A DNA stretch of 64,000 bases. It comes from Candidatus Bathyarchaeota archaeon (GTDB lineage: Archaea > Thermoproteota > Bathyarchaeia > 40CM-2-53-6). Shown here in pieces: positions 32,639-40,579 of this stretch (within the stretch, counting starts at the first letter, position 1; every line of letters begins with the position of its first letter). The notes under the pieces were generated by a model. It did no database searches. It was not told the origin of the DNA and saw only the letters and a program-made list of their open reading frames with translations. Location: assembly GCA_005888755.1 (NCBI GenBank), contig VBBQ01000028.1:84736-148735 (forward strand), read 5' to 3'. A program made the translations under genes and the position numbers.

Positions 32639-33694
32639 CTACGCGTGTTTCTTGTTCGGATACAAGATGATCTTTCCCGAACGTCCAGATTTCATCAACG
32701 CAAAGGCCTTAGAGAACTCTTCAAGATCGAACCGGTGAGTTATCAGCTTCGAAAGATCAACCTGACCCGCCTTCAACACCGCAGCTGTCTTGTACCAGGT
32801 TCCGAAGAGCCGACGGCCGAAGACGCCTCGGACATGAGCATCCTTGAAAACAATCCAGTTTGCCACGTCAAGTTCGATTTTCTTCGAAGGAAGACCGAAG
32901 AGGATGGCTGTTCCGCCGGGACGAAGAACCTTGAACCCTTCCTCGAACGAGGGCTGCGCGCCTGACATCTCAAAGAAGGCATCAACTCCACGCCCATCTG
33001 TTTGACGCATGATCTCTTTCACGACATCTTGTTGAGACCCGTTGATCAAGACATCTCCACCCATATCCTTCGCCAGCTTCAGCCGGTAATCGACGATGTC
33101 CACTCCGAAGATCTTAGTCGCACCGAACGACTTGCAGAGCCCGATTAGACAAGCTCCGATTGGACCACAGCCAAAGACTGCGACGGTATTGCCCGAGATC
33201 TCTGCCGCGGAGGCTGCGTGAACCGCGTTACCGAGCGGCTCTTGAGCTGATGCCACCTCGATCGGAATCTTGCGATCGTTGAGCCATGCATGCTGCTCGT
33301 TGAGAGCATGGTACTCTGCGAAACAGCCGTCTGTATCTACTCCCCGCAGAAGCATTCGCTCGCAGATGTGAGCGTTACCGGTTCTGCACTGGAAGCATTT
33401 GCCACAGAAGATGTGCGTCTCGCCGGAGACAATATCGCCTTCGCGAAGATCGGAAACCTCCTTGCCTACCTCGATAATCTTGCCGGCGAACTCGTGTCCC
33501 ATAACCATGGGAGGCTTGACCTTGTCCCGGATCGATTCATGCCAATCGTAGATGTGCATGTCCGTCCCACAGATCGATGTGGCTTCTATCCGGACGAGAA
33601 TGTCTCGGAGACCGGGTTTAGGTGTGGGCCATTTCTCGAAGACCGCGCCAGGACCCGGAGATGGCTTTACGACAGCGTGCATCTTTTCTTTCAC
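32639..33694 (-). CDS. tdh: L-threonine 3-dehydrogenase
   Basis: 351 residues, zinc-dependent medium-chain dehydrogenase. Catalytic zinc segment ICGTDMHIYDWHE and GHEFAGKIIEVG; structural zinc lobe CGKCFQCRTGNAHIC; NAD-binding VAVFGCGPIGACLIGLC. HIYDWHE is diagnostic of Tdh among this family. It oxidises L-threonine to 2-amino-3-ketobutyrate, the substrate of the divergent kbl product, so the two form one pathway to glycine and acetyl-CoA. An 85-base shared promoter region separates them; TTTTAGATTAGG near 33745 may include the minus- or plus-strand TATA. Confidence 0.9.
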   Translation of the reverse strand: MKEKMHAVVKPSPGPGAVFEKWPTPKPGLRDILVRIEATSICGTDMHIYDWHESIRDKVKPPMVMGHEFAGKIIEVGKEVSDLREGDIVSGETHIFCGKCFQCRTGNAHICERMLLRGVDTDGCFAEYHALNEQHAWLNDRKIPIEVASAQEPLGNAVHAASAAEISGNTVAVFGCGPIGACLIGLCKSFGATKIFGVDIVDYRLKLAKDMGGDVLINGSQQDVVKEIMRQTDGRGVDAFFEMSGAQPSFEEGFKVLRPGGTAILFGLPSKKIELDVANWIVFKDAHVRGVFGRRLFGTWYKTAAVLKAGQVDLSKLITHRFDLEEFSKAFALMKSGRSGKIILYPNKKHA

Positions 33695-33779
33695 CTGATT
33701 TCCTCGAAGCTGAGGGTTAGCCGCGCGAGATGCGCTGTAAAACGTTTTAGATTAGGAACGAATTCTCGATCTTGAGATT

Positions 33780-34982
33780 ATGAGCCAAGAGTCCGGTTTG
33801 CAAAGAGCGCCGCTTCTAGATGCTTTGAGGGAAGAACTTAGAGGACTGGACGAGCAGGATCTGTTGTGGCGTGTCAGGACTCTTCAAAGTCCGTCCGCGC
33901 CGCACGCCAGAGTCGATGGTAAGAGCGTCATAGTTCTCTGCTCGAACAACTATCTTGGACTCGCAAACCATCCCAAGCTCAAACAGGCAGCTCTTGCGGC
34001 AACAAGAAAGTATGGAGCCGGCAGCGGGTCTGTACGCGTTATCGCTGGAACCATGGACCTTCACGTTAAGCTCGAAAAAGAACTGGCAGACTACAGGAGA
34101 TCAGAATCGTCGATTACTTTCCAATCAGGCTACGCTACGAACCTGGGAGTAATCATGTCCCTCGTTGACGAACGTGATCTGATCATCAGCGACGAACTGA
34201 ACCATGGCAGCATAATCGATGGTTGTCGCCTGACGAAAGCCGAGAGGCGAGTCTACAAGCACAAGGACATGGACGATCTAGAAAAACGGCTGCAGGGAAC
34301 GGAACGGTTCCGTAGGGTCCTCGTAATTACTGACGGCGTCTTCAGCATGGATGGAGACGTCGCTCCGCTGAAGGATATTGTCAGACTATCCCAGGAGCAT
34401 AACGCGGTGACTTATGTTGACGATGCTCACGGAGACGGTGTCTTAGGTGAGAACGGCCGTGGGATTACCAATCATTTTCATCTGGAGGGAAAGGTGGACA
34501 TCGACATGGGAACTTTCTCGAAAGCCTTCGGATGCGTCGGTGGATATGTTGTCGGCTCGAAAGACCTCTGCAAATACCTCCAGAACAAGGTCCGTAGCTA
34601 TCTCCTCTCCGGGTCCCACCCGCCCGCCGTCGTAGGCGCGTGCATCGCGGCGTTACAGATCGTCCAGAAACAACCATCTTTGGTCAAGAAGCTCTGGGAC
34701 AACACACGATACTTCAAGAAAGGACTGAAAGACATTGGCTTCGACACTGGGAATAGCGAGACTCCTATCACCCCGGTGATAGTTGGAGAAGCGGGTAAGG
34801 CTCGTGAACTAGCTGATAGCCTCTTCAAGCTTGGAATATTCGTCCTACCGATCGTCTTCCCAATGGTAGCAAGAGACAAGGCAAGAGTCAGGACAATTGT
34901 GACAAGTGCCCATACGAGGAAGGATCTAGATGTGGCGCTGGCAGCCTTCGAGAAAGCTGGCAAGCAACTAGCGCTGCTGTAA
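33780..34982 (+). CDS. kbl: 2-Amino-3-ketobutyrate CoA ligase (glycine C-acetyltransferase)
   Basis: 400 residues of the alpha-oxoamine synthase family: VLCSNNYLGLANHPKLKQAA, GAGSGSVRVIAGTMDLHVKL, DDAHGDGVLGENGRG and the PLP lysine in DMGTFSKAFGCVGGY. It cleaves 2-amino-3-ketobutyrate with CoA to give glycine and acetyl-CoA. Divergent from tdh. 7-keto-8-aminopelargonate synthase (BioF) is a related alternative, but pairing with tdh makes Kbl much more likely. Confidence 0.9.
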   Translation: MSQESGLQRAPLLDALREELRGLDEQDLLWRVRTLQSPSAPHARVDGKSVIVLCSNNYLGLANHPKLKQAALAATRKYGAGSGSVRVIAGTMDLHVKLEKELADYRRSESSITFQSGYATNLGVIMSLVDERDLIISDELNHGSIIDGCRLTKAERRVYKHKDMDDLEKRLQGTERFRRVLVITDGVFSMDGDVAPLKDIVRLSQEHNAVTYVDDAHGDGVLGENGRGITNHFHLEGKVDIDMGTFSKAFGCVGGYVVGSKDLCKYLQNKVRSYLLSGSHPPAVVGACIAALQIVQKQPSLVKKLWDNTRYFKKGLKDIGFDTGNSETPITPVIVGEAGKARELADSLFKLGIFVLPIVFPMVARDKARVRTIVTSAHTRKDLDVALAAFEKAGKQLALL

Positions 34983-34995
34983 CGACAATTGTACT

Positions 34996-35532
34996 TTGCT
35001 CGGGTTAGAGTTGGCAACAAAGAAAAGGAAACGAGTAAAGAAACCCCGAAGACCAAGATTCATCGTTCGCAAGGTTACGTTGAAGGATCTTCCGATTCTG
35101 GTTCACCAGCGAAGAGCGATGTGGCGTGATCTTGGGGCGAGAGAACAGAGAGAGCTGGATAGGGCGGACAAGGTCTATGCAGGATGGGCTAGATCAAGGA
35201 TGAAGAGCGGAACTCTGATGGGCTGGGTAGCCGAGAATGAAGACAAGGTCCTTGGTGGAGGATGCGTATGGCTGCAGCCCGTTCAACCGAGGCCCGGATA
35301 CAAGCTCATGATCCAACCGTATTTGCTTTCAATGTACACGGAGCCTCTCTATAGAGGACTTGGCGTGGCCTCAGGAGTAGTCGAAAAAGCGTTGGAGTGG
35401 TGCAGATCGAATGGGTTTCTCCAGCTCCGATTACACGCGAGCAAGATGGGACGCAAGGTCTACCTCAAACATGGTTTCGAGCGCACTTGGGAAATGAGAC
35501 GCAGAATCAAGAAGCTCAGAGAAGACAGCTAG
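34996..35532 (+). CDS. GNAT acetyltransferase
   Basis: 178 residues from TTG 34996, with another TTG at 35011 equally possible. A Lys/Arg-rich start (KKRKRVKKPRRPRF) precedes a GNAT fold: VRKVTLKDLPILVHQRRAMW, LYRGLGVASGVVEKALEWCR (acetyl-CoA loop) and LRLHASKMGRKVYLKHGFE. The resemblance is to small-molecule or protein acetyltransferases. 13 bases after kbl, so possibly the same transcript. Confidence 0.75.
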   Translation: MLGLELATKKRKRVKKPRRPRFIVRKVTLKDLPILVHQRRAMWRDLGAREQRELDRADKVYAGWARSRMKSGTLMGWVAENEDKVLGGGCVWLQPVQPRPGYKLMIQPYLLSMYTEPLYRGLGVASGVVEKALEWCRSNGFLQLRLHASKMGRKVYLKHGFERTWEMRRRIKKLREDS

Positions 35533-35585
35533 CGGGTTACATGAGGAAAGAAGTTTAGCTATCCAGTCATCGTGTAAAACTCATC

Positions 35586-35753
35586 TTGTCGCGAGTGGTT
35601 CCGAGATGCTCCTGCGGTGGAGAGCTAGTGATTGTAGGAGAGGATCGTACTTCGGAAGGCTGGCGGACCGGCTTCAAGCTTCAATGCAAGAAATGCCACA
35701 AAAGATGGACATACACAGGTGGAACCTACCGCGCAGACCCGAGTCAGGGCTGA
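35586..35753 (+). CDS. Mini zinc-ribbon protein
   Basis: 55 residues from TTG 35586. RCSCGGELVIVGEDR, then KLQCKKCHKRWTYTGGTYR give a C-x-C ... C-x2-C zinc site, as in small archaeal zinc-ribbon proteins. It ends 7 bases before the ATG of the SIS-domain gene. No automatic frame call covers it because it is short; the motif and tight spacing support it. Confidence 0.6.
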   Translation: MSRVVPRCSCGGELVIVGEDRTSEGWRTGFKLQCKKCHKRWTYTGGTYRADPSQG

Positions 35754-35760
35754 GAACGAA

Positions 35761-36699
35761 ATGTCTATCCAAGCAATGGCGGAAGAAATCTCTAATCAGG
35801 AGCTAGATCTTCCAAGGTTTGGTTCTCAACTTCGAGAAATACACCTTCCGAGGCTCGACCGCTCCTCATTCGTATTTGCTGGATCAGGCGACTCATACGC
35901 AGCAGCCGTATTCGCCCAAGAACTCTCTCATGGAGAAGCCATTGCTTCGGACCCTTACGAGTTACTCACGAACATCCAGCGAGTAAGAGGGAAGAACCTC
36001 GTCATCGTCTCGGTCAGTGGCAGAACGAGAACGAACATCAAACTTGCCAGGAAGGCAAAGGAAATCGCTGCCAAGCGAATAGCCATCTCAGCCAATCAAG
36101 AGAGCCCACTATCTAGAGAGTGTGATGAGACTCTACAGCTTAGGTACAGAAACGCCGGGACACTAACGTCTGGCACAGTCAGTTTCACGACCAGCTTATT
36201 GGCCTGCGCCTACCTTCTCGGAAGTCTGCCTAGATCCATCAAGGGAAAGACCGCCCTCTTAGGCACCGCACTCTCGACTAGAAGTATGACACAAGTTGCG
36301 AAAGGATCATTTGTCTTTACGGGATCAGGAGTGAATTATGCTCTTTCGCTTTACGGGGCAGGGAAAATCAACGAAGTATTGGGTTCCAAAGCTGAAGCGG
36401 TATACCCTGAACAAGTGGGGCATGCGAAGCTGTTCACGATAGACAAGAAACGGGACATTATTGTGTGCATATCATCGGAGCGAGACAAGGCCATGAAAAC
36501 GCATGAATTGCTCCGCAAAGACGGCTTCCAAAGTTCATTGCTTGCGATCCCAGGAAGAAATGCGGTCATCCGAAGTTTGGAAAATGCTGCTCATCTACAG
36601 CAACTTAGCATCGCCATGGCGAAGAAAAGGCGAATTACAGAATGCGCATTTCTCTCAAACAAGAAGAGTCTTAGTCTAAGCAGTCGCCTCATCTACTAG
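35761..36699 (+). CDS. Double SIS-domain sugar-phosphate isomerase-like protein
   Basis: 312 residues from ATG 35761, chosen because the mini zinc-ribbon gene ends just before it (a GTG at 35719 is in frame). Two SIS folds: FVFAGSGDSYAAAVFAQELS, VIVSVSGRTRTNIKLARKAK, then FVFTGSGVNYALSLYGAGKI and DIIVCISSERDKAMKTHELL. Like the isomerase half of GlmS or FrlB-type deglycases. It lacks a glutaminase domain. Substrate unknown. Confidence 0.75.
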   Translation: MSIQAMAEEISNQELDLPRFGSQLREIHLPRLDRSSFVFAGSGDSYAAAVFAQELSHGEAIASDPYELLTNIQRVRGKNLVIVSVSGRTRTNIKLARKAKEIAAKRIAISANQESPLSRECDETLQLRYRNAGTLTSGTVSFTTSLLACAYLLGSLPRSIKGKTALLGTALSTRSMTQVAKGSFVFTGSGVNYALSLYGAGKINEVLGSKAEAVYPEQVGHAKLFTIDKKRDIIVCISSERDKAMKTHELLRKDGFQSSLLAIPGRNAVIRSLENAAHLQQLSIAMAKKRRITECAFLSNKKSLSLSSRLIY

Positions 36700-36798
36700 A
36701 TTCGTAGCGACGAAAAGGTCGAATGCAACGATCGTTCGGGTAAGAATAGGCTTGAGGGGTTATCAAACTGGGAAGCAGTCAATGACAGGAGGATCCAC

Positions 36799-37101
36799 AT
36801 GAAAATCGAGTCGAACCCTAATGATGATAGACCAGTAGCATACCAAGTCGAAATTAGAGGATTTCCAACTTACTATGCCAAATTATTCGCGGATACGGGC
36901 TTCGGCGTGGTTTTCGAAGATGATGGCGAGACAGGATATGTTTACGCCACGAACGATAAAGCAGACAAAATATTTGACGCACTTCATCTCTACAATTCGA
37001 AAAACCCCAACAAGCCATCATCTGGCGATAAGTTCTTCATCGTTTGGAATCCGAAGATGGAGAAGGCTGGATATTCTATAATAACAAGTTTCAAGGGATA
37101 A
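36799..37101 (+). CDS. DUF2251-like small protein
   Basis: 100 residues. GFGVVFEDDGETGYVYATND and KIFDALHLYNSKNPNKPSSG resemble DUF2251 family proteins (an alpha/beta fold of unknown role). A spaced SD-like GGAGGATCC lies 10 bases before the ATG. No neighbours hint at function. Confidence 0.6.
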   Translation: MKIESNPNDDRPVAYQVEIRGFPTYYAKLFADTGFGVVFEDDGETGYVYATNDKADKIFDALHLYNSKNPNKPSSGDKFFIVWNPKMEKAGYSIITSFKG

Positions 37102-37287
37102 TAGATTTCAAGAAATTGCTCGCATGTTGCAGAAGCGGATTTCCACCGAAACTCGGAGAATGGTGCAGATCTTCGCACACTTGGAGTGATGAAATGATGA
37201 AGGGACTCGAGTGATAGTCGCTTCTCAATTCGGCCGTCTTACAATTAGCTTGGTCCCATATCCAACGCAGAAGCGAGCCCTAATTCC

Positions 37288-37911
37288 TCAATTTGTCGAT
37301 TGAAGATGGCGGTATACGTCTAGGAGATCGTCAGTCTCTATGTGGTGTGATGCTGACGCCTTTACCTTCTCAGTCTGAGCGTTCAAGGCTACGGAATATC
37401 GCACTACTCGGAAGACAGGGACGTCGTTTATCCAATCGCCGACGTGTGCACATCTGGACAGGGGGATGCCCGTCCATGCAGCGTATTTCCGCAACCCTAG
37501 TCTTTTGTCAGGCAGCGGTTCTATTTCGCTGGTGATGATTCCGTCTTTGATTCCGACTTTGGATCCGACGTAGCCTTCGAACCCGAACCTTTCAATCAAG
37601 TATCCGCACAGGAAGTCTGGATTGTCTGTCAATAGGACAACGCGGATTCTATGACCTTGAAGTTTCTCGACTGTCTCCCTGACGTTCTTGATGACTTCGA
37701 CCTTCGAGACCGCTTGAAGAATATCGGTGAGCTTCATTCCTTGGAGAAGCTTGTATTGAGAGGTCAGGAGTTCTCTCTTGTTGATCCTTTGATGAAGGAA
37801 CATTTCTTCGAGCGAATCCCATTTCTCTCCGATTCCCAAGGAACGGGATGCTTGGGTGAGGGCGGCTTTCCGAAAGATCGTACCGTCGACATCGAACGAT
37901 ACCATTGACAA
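37288..37911 (-). CDS. HAD-superfamily phosphatase, phosphoserine phosphatase-like
   Basis: 207 residues. Motif I is SFDVDGTI (nucleophile Asp), motif II VVLLTDNPDFL, and motif III/IV LGLRKYAA ... HVGDWINDVPVF. An alpha-helical cap follows motif I, as in SerB-like enzymes. The next gene downstream in transcription order is none; upstream lies SHMT on the same strand, 68 bases away, so a role in serine/glycine metabolism is possible but unproven. Confidence 0.75.
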   Translation of the reverse strand: MSMVSFDVDGTIFRKAALTQASRSLGIGEKWDSLEEMFLHQRINKRELLTSQYKLLQGMKLTDILQAVSKVEVIKNVRETVEKLQGHRIRVVLLTDNPDFLCGYLIERFGFEGYVGSKVGIKDGIITSEIEPLPDKRLGLRKYAAWTGIPLSRCAHVGDWINDVPVFRVVRYSVALNAQTEKVKASASHHIETDDLLDVYRHLQSTN

Positions 37912-37979
37912 CGATGAGAGCGGCAGGATCCTTCCTCCTCTACCGTCAATAACTGACGGAGCGTTTGAACTCTTCGAGG

Positions 37980-39155
37980 TCAGGTATACTCGATAGTCTT
38001 GAATTCCTTCCGCAATCTTGTCGCGGCTCTGCGAACGCTACCCGGTTCTTCGCCCTTGTAGACTCTTATGATTAGTTCGGCAACTCTCTCCATGTCTCGT
38101 ACTTTCATTCCACGACGAGTAGACTCGTTTGTTCCAAGCCTGATTCCATGATCGACGATCATGTTTGCGTCCTCCAACTTCTCTGAGAAACGGTTCACAT
38201 TCTCCTCGCCGTTAATGTCGAGAAAAACCTGGTGCGACTCGGTAAAACCATAATCCGCGCATTTGACGGGCAGGCCGCCTTCGTGGAGCGCCTTAGCTAG
38301 AGCCTTAGCGTTTGCTACTACCTGAGAGGCGTATTTTGCGCCTCGCCTTCGAATCTCGTCCAATGCCCAAATGAGAGCCGCCATCCTGTTCCAGTGAGCA
38401 TTATCGACCAGTCCAGGAAACTGTCTGTCTTTGACAAGTTCTTTGACCCGACTTGTTCCTAGGATTATCCCTCCTTGTGGACCGAACAAGGTCTTGTGAG
38501 TGGATCCCAACATGACAGCTGCACCTTCCTTCAGTGGACGCTGAAACTCTCCCCCACCGATCAGTCCTAGAACATGGGACGCATCGTAGGCGACTTGGGA
38601 CCCTGCTGCTTGACAAGCGTCTGCAAGTTCAGTTATAGGGTGGGGAAATAGAAAGTAGGATTGTCCGAAGACGACGAGAGAGGGTTTCTCGTCTTCGATG
38701 AGAGCTTTAGCCTTGTTCACGTCGATGTTCATTCTTTCTGAATCAAACGGGAAAAAGAGATTCTTCACATTGACAAAGGGTGGATACCCTTTTCCGCCGA
38801 TGCCGTCATACCCCCCGTTGACAGGGTTAACAGAGAGGATCGATCCACCGGGCTTGGTAAGGGTGGAAATCACGATCATATCAGCCATATGTCCTGATAG
38901 CGGCCTCAGGCTCGCCCAGTCGGCGCCATATACTTCGCAGGCCAGTTTATCGCCTAGGGCTTCGAGCTCATCGATGAAGCGTGTTCCCTTGTAGAACCCG
39001 TCGATGGCCGTGTATCGATGGCCCATGTCAATACTGAGAAGTTGGCGAACTGTATGACTGGTTACGTTCTCGGATGGTATGAGGTTGAGGCATTCTTCTG
39101 CGCGCCAGCGTTGATGTTTGTCAACGATTCGTCTGATCTGGGATGCGTAGGACGT
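37980..39155 (-). CDS. glyA: Serine hydroxymethyltransferase, apparent ACG start
   Basis: The PLP lysine is in MLGSTHKTLFGPQGG, and VAYDASHVLGLIGGGEF, FTESHQVFLDI and RLGTNESTRRGM are typical of archaeal SHMT. The first ATG (39026) would delete the conserved N-terminus, which is encoded upstream in the same frame: SYASQIRRIVDKHQRWRAEE, then CLNLIPSENVTSHTVRQLLS. Between this and the in-frame TAG at 39170 there is no ATG, GTG or TTG; the codon where the initiator Met is expected is ACG (39155-39153), with AGGGTAG 8 bases upstream. 391 residues from ACG. It interconverts serine and glycine and sits 23 bases after rps11. Confidence 0.85.
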   Translation of the reverse strand, partial: TSYASQIRRIVDKHQRWRAEECLNLIPSENVTSHTVRQLLSIDMGHRYTAIDGFYKGTRFIDELEALGDKLACEVYGADWASLRPLSGHMADMIVISTLTKPGGSILSVNPVNGGYDGIGGKGYPPFVNVKNLFFPFDSERMNIDVNKAKALIEDEKPSLVVFGQSYFLFPHPITELADACQAAGSQVAYDASHVLGLIGGGEFQRPLKEGAAVMLGSTHKTLFGPQGGIILGTSRVKELVKDRQFPGLVDNAHWNRMAALIWALDEIRRRGAKYASQVVANAKALAKALHEGGLPVKCADYGFTESHQVFLDINGEENVNRFSEKLEDANMIVDHGIRLGTNESTRRGMKVRDMERVAELIIRVYKGEEPGSVRRAATRLRKEFKTIEYT

Positions 39156-39178
39156 TGAAAGTCTACCCTAGTTGGGAT

Positions 39179-39586
39179 CTAGACTCTGCGACCGCGTCGA
39201 CCGCCGGGCCGTCGGGTCCCATCATGCGGAACCGGTGTAACGTCTTCTATTCTTCCAATTCTAAACCCGTGACGGGCAAGCATTCTGATGGCAGCTTGCG
39301 CTCCGGGACCAGGGGTCCTAGCACCGTGACCACCAGGAGCTCTTACTCGAATGTGTAGAGAGGTAATTCCTTTGTCTTTTGCTGTCTTGGCTGCTGCTGC
39401 AGCGGCCTGCATCGCAGCGTACGGTGTTCCTTGGAGCCTGTCGGCTTTGACGTGTTGTCCTCCGGCGCTTCGGGATATTGTCTCGGCGCCTGTGAGGTCT
39501 GTTATGTGGACCATGGTGTTGTTGAAGGATGAGTAGATGTGGGCGATTCCCCATCTGTCCGCCGGTGTCTTAGGCTTCTCTGCCAT
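39179..39586 (-). CDS. rps11: Ribosomal protein S11 (uS11)
   Basis: 135 residues: [40 protein letters not shown], and a C-terminus [20 protein letters not shown]-type that is highly conserved in archaea. Small-subunit platform protein. In most archaea it is encoded with S13, S4 and RNA polymerase subunit D; here it leads a transcript with SHMT instead. A TATA-like GTTTAAAT lies about 45 bases upstream. Confidence 0.95.
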   Translation of the reverse strand: MAEKPKTPADRWGIAHIYSSFNNTMVHITDLTGAETISRSAGGQHVKADRLQGTPYAAMQAAAAAAKTAKDKGITSLHIRVRAPGGHGARTPGPGAQAAIRMLARHGFRIGRIEDVTPVPHDGTRRPGGRRGRRV

Positions 39587-39762
39587 ACCAGAATTACCTG
39601 ATAGGTTCGGGTTTGAGCCCTACGCGAATTTAAACTCTCCCCGGCAGATGTTCTGGATAGTACGACTACAAGGTTGGCGGATTCGCCCGTGCGACGCGTG
39701 TAATCACTCAGAAAGGCTTTGAGTTCCAGTTGAGATTCGCAATCCTCTCGGTCAGCGTGGGC

Positions 39763-40404
39763 CTACCGTTCATAAGCTCCGACGAGAATGGATAACCCCT
39801 CCTCGAGGTCTACTAGTCCTAGGGCTTTCATCTTTTCCAGCACTCTCTCCAGAGTTTCTCTCCCGACACGCTCTGCTGCAAGCCTATCGGCTTCTAGCCT
39901 CAGTCGCCTTGAGAACCATTTGGACAGGAACCCACTTAGGAAAAAAGCAGGGAACAACCACGCGATGTCTAGGATCAGCAAAAGGGCGGGTATGCCTGAG
40001 GCTGGAGTCGAAACAGCAAATAGCTCCCACCATCCTAGCGCATCGACAATGATTGGAGTCGAAACTAAGATGGTTCCGAGATAGCGTTTGACCCTCAGCT
40101 TCGCCTCGTAGATCAGAGAGGAAGCCAGTAGAGGCCGCCACTCTTCAGGATCGAGTTTTCCCCTCATCGCGGTAGGCAGGAGGACTCTGTCCCAGCTGAA
40201 GACGCACCAGCCGATCGGGATATCTCGTTTGATGCTCCCGGCCATCTCCGGGAGGATGTTTTCGGAGTCGTGCAGCGTCAACTGAACGTACTCGTCCCAA
40301 GAAACCGAGACTGGTCTGAAAATAGATATGCTGAGTTGTTCTATGAGTTCCTTTGCGATTCTAAGAATGCGTTGTTCATCGGCGACGCTGGTCGATGAAT
40401 CCAA
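39763..40404 (-). CDS. Membrane protein resembling an M48 peptidase without HExxH
   Basis: 213 residues. Two helices in the middle (LGTILVSTPIIVDALGWWEL, ALLLILDIAWLFPAFFLSGF) are followed by RRLRLEADRLAAERVGRETL, which looks like the E-x2-AD-x2-A segment of HtpX/Ste24-type M48 peptidases. The HExxH metal site is absent, so it is probably not an active protease. Divergent from polB. Confidence 0.55.
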   Translation of the reverse strand: MDSSTSVADEQRILRIAKELIEQLSISIFRPVSVSWDEYVQLTLHDSENILPEMAGSIKRDIPIGWCVFSWDRVLLPTAMRGKLDPEEWRPLLASSLIYEAKLRVKRYLGTILVSTPIIVDALGWWELFAVSTPASGIPALLLILDIAWLFPAFFLSGFLSKWFSRRLRLEADRLAAERVGRETLERVLEKMKALGLVDLEEGLSILVGAYER

Positions 40405-40579
40405 ACAGTAATCCAGCAGCTGACAGAATGGTATGGGTTTGAACTAAGCCTTTCGGATTGCCCGACACAATATTGTGAGGAAAGAGACCGCCAGCGAGTC
40501 GACGCTCCTCCATCATTCTTGTTACACAACTCGCCTTTGCAAGAAACTTTACACAGCCCCAGGCTGACGTAATCCCAAG

